Of a DNA stretch of 64,000 nucleotides, positions 52,895 to 63,600 are shown one piece after another; position 1 is the first letter of the stretch; every line of letters starts with the position of its first letter. The notes beneath the pieces were generated by a model. It was not told the DNA's origin. It saw only the letters and a program-made list of their open reading frames with translations, and did no database searches. The position numbers were made by a program, and so were the translations under genes. The stretch spans positions 1 through 64,000 of the forward strand of contig KV919121.1 of assembly GCA_002049455.2 (NCBI GenBank), written 5' to 3'. This DNA comes from Porphyra umbilicalis (lineage: Eukaryota > Rhodophyta > Bangiophyceae > Bangiales > Bangiaceae).

Positions 52895-54681
52895 ATGGAC
52901 GATGCGTCTCCCCCCCCCCTCCTCCCCCGCCGCAATCTCTCTCGTTGATTGCATCCATTCTCACGGCGGAAGCTTCAGCCCCCAACGCATCTACCGTCGT
53001 GGGAGCGAGCCCGGCCGCGATTGAGGCTCTCAACGTCGCTGTTCGGGGCGCCGTACAAGACGTCACCCCGCCGGTGCCGGCCGCGGGGTCGGGGCCGCCG
53101 GCTGTGTCGGCGCCTGCTGCAGCGGCCATCGCGGCGCCGGCTGCACCGGCCGTGGCGGCGCCGGCTGCCCCTTCCGCGCAGCGCAGGGACCGCGGCAAGC
53201 TCATGCTGGGTGAAAAACTTCTCGTTTTCACCCAGGTCGCCGACAGGGTGCCGCGCGAGACGCTAGCGCTGCGGTACGGCGTGACCAAGCGGGCAATCCA
53301 CGGCGTGTGGGCAGGACGGAGCAAGACATGGGACGCGGCCCCCCGCGGTGTGCCCTTTCGTGCCCATTGCGTGCAAGTTTGCAGATTCCCGCTAATCGAT
53401 AACCTTTTTTACGAGTGGTTTATGCGGATCCGGTCGATGGGGCGCAAGACGATGCCCATCTCGCGCATCGCCCTTCAAGTCAAGGCGAGCCAGCTGGCTC
53501 GTCTGCACTACCCAGCGGCGCCGTTCTCCGCATCAAATGGGTTCGTTGACCGGTGGGTTAAGCGACACTCCATAAGGAGCGTACATTTGCATGGGTCGGG
53601 GGGTGGGATTGACTGGGCGGAGGGAGAGCGGAGGATGGCCGAACTCCGAGAGAAGATGGTTGGTTTGGACCCCGAGTGTATCTTGAATATGGATGAGGCT
53701 GCTTTGTTTTACCAACTAGCGCCTACCTACTCCTACGTGCTAGAGTACGACGCCAAGGAGACGCGCGGGACTGAACTACAACGAGCCAAGGCGCGAGTCA
53801 CTCTTGTCATCTGCGTGAACGCTACCGGCACGTTTAAGTCCATTGCGGTTATTGGCAAGGCGGCTCAACCTGTGTGCTTCCGCGGCCAAACCGACCTACC
53901 TGTGCGCTACTACTCCCAGAAAAAGGGGTGGATGGATTCCTCCGTCTACGCGAAATGGCTGGCGGACCTGAGCGAAGATTGGGGGGCGATTACTCTCCGG
54001 CGGGGCTTCCTCATCATGGACAACGCGCCGGGGCACGATGCGTCGGCGACAGATGACCGCTTCGACATTGATTGGCTGCCGCCGAATACGACCGCACGAT
54101 TCCAGCCCTGCGACCAAGGTGTAATCAACGCGACTAAGTCAACCTACCGGCGGGGAATGATGCTTGACATGCTTACCGCGTTTGACCACCAGTTTGACGA
54201 AAATACGGCTGAACGAGAGGCACGCAAGGCGCGCGAGGCGCGGGCAAGGGCGGGCTCCCTGGGCGTGGCAGAGGGTCGCAGCCCCCACGTTCTCGACGCC
54301 ATTCGATTGGTCAAGGCTGCCTTTGATACAGTGACGCCGGCAGCTATTATGCGCTGCTGGCTCCGGGCAAGCTGCACGCCCCCTGACGTGCACGCCAAAA
54401 TTAAGGCCCGCCTGGATGCGGCGGTGCCGGCGGCGACAGAACCGGCGGCGGTGCCTGTTGACGATGCTGCCGGGGAGATTGTGGGGATGCTCGGCCGGGC
54501 CCGCAGCCTCGGGCCCATCGGCGGTGGGATCGAATGCCCAGCGGGAAGCGGTGCCGGTGGCGAGCGCTTGGTGTCGGGCACACACCCTGATGCACTGAGC
54601 GTGATTGCGCATTGGTTGGGTGAGGAGAGTAGCCCAGTCTCAGTTTTCGCTGTGGTTGATGCAGAGACGCAGACCGAGTAG
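52895..54681 (+). CDS. pogo/CENP-B-like DDE transposase with intact triad
   Basis: Cut-and-paste transposase, or a domesticated derivative. The best start is the ATG at 52895 (CCACCATGGAC), which is one base out of phase. The frame changes at the C10 run 52910-52919 and is then open to 54681; within that frame the first ATG is only near 53203. After a Pro/Ala-rich leader come a psq-like helix-turn-helix (ETLALRYGVTKRAIHGVW) and a CENP-B-type second HTH ending GFVDRWVKRHSIRS. The DDE_1 catalytic core follows. Catalytic aspartates are in ILNMDEAAL (53692), LIMDNAPGHD (54019) and QPCDQGVI (54112), giving DD31D spacing for the last two; LPPNTTARFQP is the family motif. The C-terminus is Ala-rich. 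No premature stop interrupts the domain, unlike the copy at 24.7-30.1 kb. Clear terminal inverted repeats were not found. Confidence 0.85.
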
Positions 54682-56428
54682 CGCACTCCTTTCTGGGAAA
54701 AGCGTTCTTTGCCTTTTGTTTGAAGCCAGCCGAGACGTTTGCAATGGGATTGAGTATACTCATTAACGGGGGCGCGGTAGAAAACAACCGCATCCCGCAA
54801 AGGTGAGACGCTCCAGAAATCCGCTCGAGGGGGGACATGCGGCGGGTGGTGCCACTCTGTCTGCGACCACAGGCATCTGTGCTAGGCAACGATGACACAT
54901 GACGAGCCTCACTGGATCATCCAAGTTTGGTGACGGCGCAGCGTGCGCAAGATTAAAGAGGTTGCAGCCGGCCCGACAGGCGACCACGGCCAAGTCATTT
55001 GTGGCCACGGTGCGTGGACAGCTCCAGCTGGATTGCTTCGGTGGACCTCACACGCAATGTGATTGGTCCACCGTGGTGGGTTGGGTTGGACAGCATCGCC
55101 CAGAGCAGCGATGCCAAGCGAAATTGACTCATCAGGGATCATTTACAAAAGGGCTTAGTAAGATTTCTGTGGCGCATTTGAGCCTTCTGGAACACAGCCT
55201 GTCCATGCACAATAGTACGAATCGGGATGTTCCGCGGCTGATGAATCGTTTGACACTGTATAATCAATAAAAATCGGCCCATACCATGTAAAATCAAGGG
55301 GTTGATTATAATCATTACATCCGAGCCGAAGAATTATTATAATCACACATCTGCCCCTGTGCAGGACAGTCCTGCTCAGCCGCATAACTCCATTCGCTGT
55401 TAGCGTCATCGCAACCTTTCGAACGCTGACACGCCCTCAGATCCCTGAGGACACGAATGCAGACTGTCACCTCGGAATCGAAGGGCAAGTCCCTTTATCT
55501 AAGTATATGTGTGCATCACTACACTTTGAGAGCACCCTGTCCTGAAGGCCAGGGAATTTGGTTAGCCGATAGACATGCCAATCGGCAAAAACAAACGATT
55601 TGGCGATGCGATCGACTTGCCGCGGCGGTGAGGGGGGGCACGAGCCCGCGCGGAGGGGGCGTGCGGCTGTGGGGGTAGGCGAGGCGGTTGGCGGGCGGGG
55701 TTTGGGAACAATGCTCGCCCGTGGGGGGGGGCTGCGGGAGTCCATGGTGGCGCCGTCGCCGCGCCGCGGCGGACGGGGTAGCGGCGCGGGGCCACAGCCC
55801 ACGTGACGGCGAGCCACTCTGGCCCTGCAGACGCAGTGCGCAGACACCGGGTCTGACGGGTCGTCGTCGTCGGACGGACCAACCCTCCCACCGGCAGCGC
55901 CGCATCCGCTTCCACGACACCACCAGCGTCGTCCCCCAGCGACGGCCGTCGACGGCACGCAGCGGTGCCGCCGCCGTCGACTCTGCCGGGCCGGCGGGAC
56001 GCCCGTGGGGCGCCGCCGGCGGTGCGCCGACCTCGCGCGCCGGCCGGCGGGCCGTCGAGCACCTCGGCGGTCGGCCGTCCATGCGGTGCTGCCCGTCGGT
56101 GGCCCGCCGGGATGGACGGCACCGCCAGTGGCGTCCGCGCCCAACCAGCGCGGAGCAGACGGGGCGGCGGCAGTGGGTCACCCGTGCCCGCGGCGGCAGC
56201 GGCCGCCCGCGCCCGTCGGGGCCCCGGCCCGTACAGGTCAGCGGGGAAGGCCACCGCAGAACCGCGGAGCGGTGACGGGGGTGGAGAGAGGTGGCTGCAG
56301 ACGCTCGGATGAAAACCGTCGGGCGGGGGACACACGGGCGGTCCCGCACGGTCCCCCCCCGCACAAAAAGAAGCAGAAAAAGCACCCGTTTGGTCGGCCA
56401 CCTCGACGCACGCGACCCGACGGTACGC
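54682..56428. other. spacer between pogo transposase and FG-GAP gene
   Basis: AT-richer to about 55600 (with palindrome TGATTATAATCA near 55302 and a second ATTATAATCA near 55335), then very GC-rich. A minus-strand frame at 55562-56401 is long but made of Ala/Arg/Pro codons with no motif, so I do not call it a gene. Confidence 0.4.
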
Positions 56429-58408
56429 CTACAACTCCTCCTTGGCGACCACCGCCAGTAGCCGCCCCACCGCCATCCGCGCCGCGGCGGCGGCCGCCAC
56501 CCCCCCCCCCATACCCGCACCACGGCGGCAGCGGCGCTGTCTACCGCCGCTGCGGCGGCGGCGGCGGCGGCGGCGGCCGCCACCGACGGCGGCCAGCGCC
56601 CCCCCCCCCGCCCCCCCCCCCCCCCCACGGCCGTCCACACGAGCCCCTCCCCCCCCCGCGCGTCGGGCGACGACGCGACGAGCACCCCCGCATCCGCCGC
56701 GAGCGCAGCGTCCCACCCAAAGAGCCGCCCGCCCGCCGCTGCCCGCCCGCCGAGGGTGTGGGTGGCGCCGAGCCACCACCCGCCGCCCCCGTCGCCGCCG
56801 CCATCGTCGCCCGCCGCTGCGGCAGCAACGCCGCCGCCGCCGCCGCCGCCGCCCCCTCCCCGCCGCCGCCGCCGCCGCCGGTACACGTACACGGCGCCCG
56901 CGTCTGGGCGGCCGGCGACGGCCACGCCCGGCGCGGCAATGGCGAGGACGTCCTCCCCTCGCGGGCCGCCGCCGAGGGCCACCCCCCCCCCCCAAAGTTG
57001 TCTTCGGCGGCGCGCCCGCCGGGTCGCCGCAGCGTGGCGGTGCGCGCCCACGGGCCCGCCGACAGCGCGTCGTCGGGGGCGGCGGCCGGGGGGGACCCCG
57101 CCCCCGCCCCGCCGCCGCCCCGCTCGTACACGTACACGGCGCCGCGGTCAGCGTCTTCGCCGTCGGCGCCAACGGCCACGACGTGGCCGCCGCCGCCGAC
57201 GGCAACCTTCCACCCAAAAAAGCCATACTCCGACGGCGACCCCGACACGAGCCGCTGGACGCACGCCCACGGCGACGCGCCGCTGCCGCCGCCGCCACCG
57301 CCCCGCGCACCGGGGGCGCGCTCAAAAAGGTACACGGCCCCGCGCTCGGTGTGGTATCCGGTGCTGCCGACGGCCACGAGACTGCCCCCACCGCCAACGG
57401 CGAGCGCCACCCCAAAGTTGTTGCGGATGCGCACGCCCCCGGGGCCCGGCTCGTCCGTCCAGTCGGGGGGCGACAGCACCGTCGGGGGGCCCCAGCCGCC
57501 GACCACCCCGGCGCCCCCGTCGCTGCCGGCGCCGCCCGCCGACGGCAACCACTCATACACCACCACCCGCCCGTGGTGGCCCCGCACCCCCCGCGCGCCG
57601 ACGGCGAGCACACCCCCATCCGCGCCGAGCGCCGCGCCCGCCGCGTCGCCGCCACGCGCGTCGGCGGGGGACGGCAGCCGCGTCGCGGGGGCACCGCCCG
57701 ACCCACCGCCGCCGCCCGCCGCCGCGGCGGCGGCGGTGGCGGCCGCCGCCCACCCCCCCGCCGGGCGGGGCACGAGCCACACCCCCCCCGCCCCCGAACC
57801 GTGCCCCGGCGCGCCGACGGCGAGCGCCCCCCCGCCGCCCACGCGCACGCGGCGCCGGCCGCCGAGCCGCGAACAGGCGGGGAGAGGGAGCCGGCGGGGC
57901 GGTCCACGTCGGCGGCGACCGTGTCGGGGAGGGCGAGGGTGAGGGGGGGACCCCAGGCGGCGGCGGCGCCGCCGCCGCCGCCGCCGGGACGGCGCGTGTA
58001 GATGTAGACTGCGCCGCGAAAGGCGGCGGCCGACGGCGCGCCGACGGCGAGCGTGGTGCCGTCGGCAGAAAGGCACGTCGAAGCGCCAAATCGGAAGCGG
58101 CCAGACGACGCCCCGCCGCCCGTGGAGGGGGTGCCCGCCGCAGGTGGGCGCAGGATGGTGGTGGTGGTGATGGTGGTGATGGTGGTGGTGTCCGTGGCGG
58201 GGGGGGGCGGGGAGAGGGCCGACGACCCCACCGCCGGCGCGGGGGGGGCGGCGGCGCTGCCCGCCGCCCTGACCGCCACCACCGCCGTCGCCGCCACAGC
58301 CGCCGCGGCGGCCGCCGCCAGAACCCGGGGGCGGCGGCGGCAGTGCCGTGCCCACGGGCGCCGCCGCCCACCAGCGGCGGTCACGGGCACGGCGCGGGCG
58401 CCCGCCAT
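56429..58408 (-). CDS. FG-GAP repeat membrane protein (integrin-alpha-like propeller)
   Basis: From ATG 58408 a basic N-terminus precedes a hydrophobic Ala/Val segment (VLAAAAAAAVAATAVVAV), likely a signal anchor, and a Thr-rich stalk (DTTTITTITTTTI). FG-GAP_2-type repeats then follow. Each has a phenylalanine-glycine turn, a strand with LAVGAP or VAVGA, and a closing GAVY(I/V)Y: FGASTCLSADGTTLAVGAP with RGAVYIYTR; ALAVGAPGHGSG; LAVGARGVRGHHGRVVVYEW; NFGVALAVGGGGSLVAVGS with ERGAVYLFER; FFGWKVAVGGGGHVVAVGAD with DRGAVYVYER; and LAIAAPG with GAVYVYRR. At least six repeats suggest a beta-propeller for extracellular adhesion or cell-surface recognition. The frame must change near 57790-57890, at C tracts near 56981-56991 and again near 56600-56630; all are homopolymer-rich. 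The last frame ends VVAKEEL at 56429. Confidence 0.75.
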   Translation of the reverse strand: MAGARAVPVTAAGGRRRPWARHCRRRPRVLAAAAAAAVAATAVVAVRAAGSAAAPPAPAVGSSALSPPPPATDTTTITTITTTTILRPPAAGTPSTGGGASSGRFRFGASTCLSADGTTLAVGAPSAAAFRGAVYIYTRRPGGGGGGAAAAWGPPLTLALPDTVAADVDRPAGSLSPPVRGSAAGAACAWAAGGRSPSARRGTVRGRGGCGSCPARRGGGRRPPPPPPRRRAAAVGRAVPPRRGCRPPPTRVAATRRARRSARMGVCSPSARGGCGATTGGWWCMSGCRRRAAPAATGAPGWSAAGAPRRCCRPPTGRTSRAPGACASATTLGWRSPLAVGAVSWPSAAPDTTPSAGPCTFLSAPPVRGAVAAAAAARRRGRASSGSCRGRRRSMAFLGGRLPSAAAATSWPLAPTAKTLTAAPCTCTSGAAAGRGRGPPRPPPPTTRCRRARGRAPPRCGDPAGAPPKTTLGGGGGPRRRPARGGRPRHCRAGRGRRRPPRRGRRVRVPAAAAAAGRGRRRRRRRRCCRSGGRRWRRRRGRRVVARRHPHPRRAGSGGRAALWVGRCARGGCGGARRVVARRAGGGGARVDGRGGGGGAGGGALAAVGGGRRRRRRRRSGGRQRRCRRGAGMGGGVAAAAAARMAVGRLLAVVAKEEL

Positions 58409-59272
58409 GGCGCGCGCTCTCTGCAGCACCGCCGCGGCGGGGCGGTGGGGACGCCTCGGCGCGCGGGCCGCGCGGAGCGCCAATGCTCGCAAACGTCGTG
58501 GCTCTTGTCGCGCCGCTCACAGGGGCGCGACGGAGGTCGGGACCTCCTGCCGCTGCCGCCGCTGCCGCCGCTGCCGCCGCTGCCGCCGCCGCAGCCGCCG
58601 CCGCAGCCACCGCCGCTGCCGATGGGCGCGGCGACGTGGCCGGTGTCCGTTGCGCCGGGGCGCGGGGAGGAGGACGGTCGCGATGGCGACGGTCGGGGTG
58701 GCACCCCGCGCCGCCCGCCGCCCCAGCCGCCGCCTGCCGTGGCCGCCGGTGCGGGCGCCCCCCACCGGCGGCGCCATCGTGCCGGCCGCGGCGCGCGCGT
58801 GAAGGGCGGGCGCGGCGCCGCGCGTGACGGGCGGGCGCGGCGCCGCGTCGCGCCGCGGCGGCGGGAGCGCGACCGCCGGCCGGCAAGAGCAACTGGCGAG
58901 ACGGCTCGGGCAGCAGACCCAGCCCCTCCAATTCGAGCGGTGGCGGTGGATGTACACGTGGCACAATGCCGGCGCCGCCAAAGTCAGACCTGGAACTTGG
59001 CAATCTGAATTCAAGGGAAGGTCGGTGCTCCCGCGGGTCGGCGCCTGCCGCGCCCGCGCGGCCGCGTCGCGCCGCGTCGGGGATACCCCCGCCCATCGAT
59101 ACGTGGGTGCGGCGCCCCTGGCGACAGGGGCGCCGTCGCGACCTACAGGACAGATGGCTGTCGCGAGCAAGGAGAAAGCAGCAAAACCTGAAGTAGATCA
59201 CAAAGAACAAGAATACCACTAACAGGGCATTTCCGCCCCCCGTCCCTGGACCCGCCCCCATGACTAAGATTT
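58409..59272. promoter_or_regulatory. FG-GAP upstream region, no gene seen
   Basis: Very GC-rich with a GCCGCCGCT array (58548-58620) and a near-duplicate GGGCGCGGCGCCGCG segment (58807-58848). Long frames on both strands are composition-driven. The FG-GAP promoter is presumed here. Confidence 0.4.
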
Positions 59273-59897
59273 AGGGTTGTGCAACACGGCCAAGGCGTGT
59301 TCACGGACACGCCCAGGGCGTGTTCTATCGCGTGTTTAGGGCGTGTCACGCCAGCACGCCTGCCCAAACATGGGGCGTGTTTTAGGCGTGTTTAATTACA
59401 GGTTCATGTGCAAATATTAGGCTGGTTGCAGTGAGGTGGTCGTGTAAGGATTGCAACCGACTCGACCCCCACCGATTGCCCGACGTGACCAAGGTGGTGC
59501 TGCAAATGCGAGCTGCGCTGGCCAAAGAGGCGGTGCCGCGACAGACGGTGTCACCGGGGTCCCGCATGGGGGATTTTGGTCAAGATGCCGGCGGAATGGT
59601 GGACCCCGATGATGACTACGAGGACGAGTGGAGCCCCCCCCCCGCTGCCGACAACGAGAACGACGCTGACGGGAGTGCGGTCGCAGGTCTGGCATCCGAC
59701 GCCAGAAGCATACTGCCAGAGTTGGACGAGGTATCCCAGGCATGCCGCGAGCGGCAAGAGGCGACAGCGAACGACGAAGCGTCGGAAGTCAACGGCGCCA
59801 GCCAGCCGCCTCGCCTCCGAGAGTCTAATCTTGTGAGCCTTTGCGAGGCTTACGTGGCGCGGAGCGTCGGCAGAGAGGGTGTTGCTGCTGCGGTGGA

Positions 59898-59958
<61 letters not shown>

Positions 59959-60177
59959 CGCCGCCGCTGCCGCTGCCGCGGCGCGGCGGCGTGGTATCTG
60001 GCCAGCGCCAAGATTGTGTATCGTATAAAGCGGTTTAGGCAGAGTGCTACTTGAAGTTTTTATGGGTGTGACTTTAGGGCGTGTTGGGCGTGTTTAGTGT
60101 TTAAGGGCGTGTTTAGGGCGTGTCTTAACGTGTCACGACCGCACGCCCTTCAAAAAGGGGCGTGTTGCACAACCCTA
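59273..60177. mobile_element. 905-bp TIR element, TAGGGTTG-ended
   Basis: A perfect 17-bp terminal inverted repeat (TAGGGTTGTGCAACACG at 59273-59289 and its complement at 60161-60177). Multiple GGGCGTGTT subterminal repeats lie within the first 120 and last 120 bp. The ends match those of the element at 20893-21424, whose subterminal motif is GGGCGTC. No target duplication is visible. The interior holds one open frame of unknown nature. Confidence 0.78.
59506..60054 (+). CDS. short ORF inside the TIR element, unknown
   Basis: Open from ATG 59506. The product has an acidic middle (DPDDDYEDEW), a run of about 20 alanines encoded by a GCC triplet array (59906-59957) and a basic C-terminal tail (KIVYRIKRFRQSAT). 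No transposase motif is visible. It may be the remnant of a transposase accessory domain or captured host sequence. The same frame is open upstream to 59431. Confidence 0.3.
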
Positions 60178-60675
60178 GAGCTGAGTATGAAAACCCGGTA
60201 CTCGTGAAGCACCTCGACATCCGTGCTCGACTTAATACACGCGCCTCGACACGGGTGTCCAAATGCAGCGTGCAGAAATCGTGCAAAAACCTCGTTCAGA
60301 GAACGAAGAGCTCGCACGCGCATGTTGAGCATCTGCATACATTGCATACGGGCATTCACACTATGGCCCTGTGCATCATAGGAGGCGCTTCCAGAGACGC
60401 TTCTGATGCATCCAAAAAGTGGGTGTAAAATGCTCGACTGCATAAGTATGCAAGTGAAAACATGTTTTGCACGAGAAAAACGCTCCACAGAGGCGTTTAC
60501 GAGGGGTCGTGCAAGTTTTGAACGAGCAATTTGAGTCAGAATCGGGCTCGTGGTGGATCCAGCAACGAGGTGCACTGCGCCGTGCGCCGTCGCGTCGCCT
60601 CGCTCCGACAGTGTCCCCGCACCGGCCGCGCGCGTGCGCGCACCCCCCCCCCCCCCCGGCGTGGTCTCAGCGGTG
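60178..60675. promoter_or_regulatory. intergenic region upstream of SMARCAL1-like, no gene seen
   Basis: AT-richer 5' part containing GAGGCGCTTCCAGAGACGCTTC-like inverted halves near 60382-60404, then an abrupt rise in GC near 60570 leading into the helicase gene. No gene recognised. Confidence 0.4.
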
Positions 60676-63600
60676 ATGGGCGCCGCCAACGGCAGCCGCG
60701 CTGCCGTCGTGCCGCCGCCGCCGCCACCGCCGCGGGCGCGGCACCCGCGCCGGCCGTCGCGACCGCCGGGTGCCGCCCCCGCCCCAGGTGCGAGCCCGCC
60801 CGCCGGCGGCGCGGGCCTCGGCGCCGTCGCCGCCCGAGGTGTGACCGCGGGTGCCCCTGTGGGCACACCCGCCGTGCCACCCGCGGGGGTGGCCGCCGCC
60901 GGCGACGCGGCGGCGGCGGCGGCGGTGGTGGGCGTCTCCCCCCGCCGACCCGCGCCGGCAGGCGGCGCCGCTGCCCGACGCGCGGCGGCAGGGGCGGTGG
61001 CGCTCCCACCGGCGCCCGCGTGTGTCGGTGCGGCGAGCGCCACGTCGGTCGGCGCGGCTGTCGAAGGTGGTGCTGCCGCCGCCGCCAATCGGCCGCCGTC
61101 GCCGCTGCCGCTGCCGCTGCCGCCGCCGCCGCCGCCGCCCGGTCGCGGCGGTGCCATTGAGGAGCTCGTCTTGGACGATGCGGACGTGGCTGCGATTGAG
61201 GCCGCCGTGGCCGCCGCCGAGCGGCGGCCGGCGGCGGCGGGACACGGGGCCGCCCGCCCCCATGGCGGCGGCCGCGGGGAGGACGCGCGTGGCGAGCTCG
61301 CGGGGCGGGGCGGGGCGGCGACGCCCGGTGCCACCGGTGCCGCCGCCGCCGCCGCGGCGGGCAGCATCCCCCCCCCCCCCCTCCAAGCACGGGCGCCCCC
61401 CCCCCCCGACCGACGGTTGCGCTCGAGCTCGGCCCCGCCGGCGCGGTCGTTGGCCGCGTGCACGGGCAGCTGTCGACGGCGGCGGCGGCCGCCCTGGGTG
61501 CCGTGCGCGGCGCGGCGGCGCCGTCGCCGGGCACCCTCACGTGGCCGCCGGGGTCGGCGGCGGCGGTCGCCGCCGCCGCCGCCGCCCTGGGGGCCCCCGC
61601 CCCCCGCCTCGTCGGCCTGCCGCCGTGGCTCGCCGCGCTCGCGCCGCAACTCGCGGCGGCCTACACGCCGCGGGGGTGGCCGCCGCCACCACCGCCGCCA
61701 CCACCACCGCCGCCGCCGACGCCGCCGTCACGCCTGCCCACAGGCGCGTCGCAGCCCCCCCCCCCGCCCCCCCCCTGGACGGCGGCCGTCGACGCCGCCA
61801 CGCTCGGCCGCCTCCTCCCCCACCAGTCCACCGCCGTCGCCGCGGGCGTGTCACGCGGCGGGCGGCTGCTGCTCGCCGACGCGATGGGCCTCGGCAAGAC
61901 GGTGACGGCGCTGACGCTCGCGGCCGTCTACCACACCCCGGCGGCGCCGACGCTCATTGTCGCGCCGGCCTCGTTGCGGACCGTGTGGGCGCGCGCCGTG
62001 CCGGTGTGGCTGCGTCCGGCCGACGACGCGCGGTCGCTGCCGGCGCAGGGGGGGGGGGGGAGGGGGGGGGGGGGGGGGCGCCGCGGCCGCCGCGACGGCG
62101 GCAGCCGACGGCGGCGACGAGTCGGGGGCGGGCGGCGCGGCGCGAGCGGCGCCCGCCGCGACGACCGCCGCGTCCAACGCGGCGGCCATTGCCGGGGGCA
62201 TCCACGTCTTGACCGGCGCCGCCGCCGTCGCGGCGCTCCTCGCCGCGTACGAGGCGGGGGTGGCGGCGGCGGCGGCCGCCGCCGCGGGCCGCCCCGCCGC
62301 CCCCCCGCGCGGGCGGCGGCAGCGGCGCGGCGGTGCCCCCCCCCCCCCCCCCGCCCCCACGTGGCCATTGTGTCGTTTGAGTTGGCCGCCCGCGCCGCGG
62401 CCGCGCTGTCGTCCATCCCCTGGGGCACCGCCCTCGTCGACGAGGCGCACGAGCTCCGCAACGCCGGCACGGCGCGCACGGGGGGGGTGGTCGCGCTGCT
62501 CGCGCGCGCGCGCGTGCGCGTGTTGGTGACGGGCACGCCCGCGCTCGCGCGGCCGGCCGACCTGTTTGTACCCCTCGCGCTCTTGTACCATGGCCACGAG
62601 GGCGGGGGGGGGGGGGGGGCACGGAGGTGTTTGGGGGGGGGGGGGCGGGGGCGGCAACGCGGGGGTGCCGGCGGCTGGTGACGACGCGGGGGGGGGGGGT
62701 GCCGCCGCGGCGCGGTCGTCGGCCGATGACGCTGGCTGCTCAACGAGGGTGGCCGCCGTGGCGCCCGCGGACGGCGCGTCGTATGGCGTCTCGGACGGCG
62801 CGTCGGCACCGTCGCTGCCGCTGCCGCGGTCGCCGCCACGCGCGCCCGTCGCGGCTGCCCGCGGCGGCGCGCTCCCCCCCCCCGCCCCCCCCCCCCCCCC
62901 CTCCCTGCGACGGCCACCCTCCGCGTCGGCCCCGGCGGCACGTGGTCCGCCTTTGCCCGCCGCTACTGCGGCCCCGACGGGCGGGCCACGTGGCACGCCG
63001 CCGAGCTACACGCGCTCCTCGGCGCGGTGATGGTCCGCCGCGCACCCGCCGACGTGGCGCCCGGCGGCTGCCTCCTGCCGCCCGTCACCCGCGCGCGCGT
63101 CGTCATCACCCCGCCCGCGTCGGCGGTCGACACGTGCCGGCGCCTCGGCGTCGACGCGGGGGACCTGCGCCGCCGCCTCGACGCGGCGCGCGGGCGCGGG
63201 GGGAGCCACGCTGGCGGCGGTGGTGGGGACGTGCGAGGCGTCGCCGCCCTCGAGGCCAAACTCGACGCCCTCCACCGCCTCCTCGCCGTCGTCACGATGC
63301 GGGCCAAGCGGCGGCCCGTGTGCTCTCGGCTCGTCACGCTCCTCGGCAGGTCCCCCCCCCCAAAGTCGCCGTCTTTGCGTCGCACACCGAGATGCTCGCC
63401 GCCCTGTCGGCAACGCTGACCGCCGCCGGCGTGCGCCACGTGCTGCTCGACGGCGCCACACGGCCGGCGTCCCGGGCGGCGGCCGTCGACGCCTTCCAGA
63501 CCGAGCCCGCCGTGCGGGTGGCGCTGCTCGGCCTCCGCGTCGCGGGGGCGGGGCTGACGCTCACCGCCGCCGACGTGGTGCTCTTTGCGGAATGCCCCTG

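Noticed and set aside
56005-59008. Long plus-strand frames (about 500-750 codons) over the FG-GAP gene
   Set aside because: Pro/Arg/His-rich composition typical of antisense GC frames; the FG-GAP repeats on the minus strand explain the sequence.
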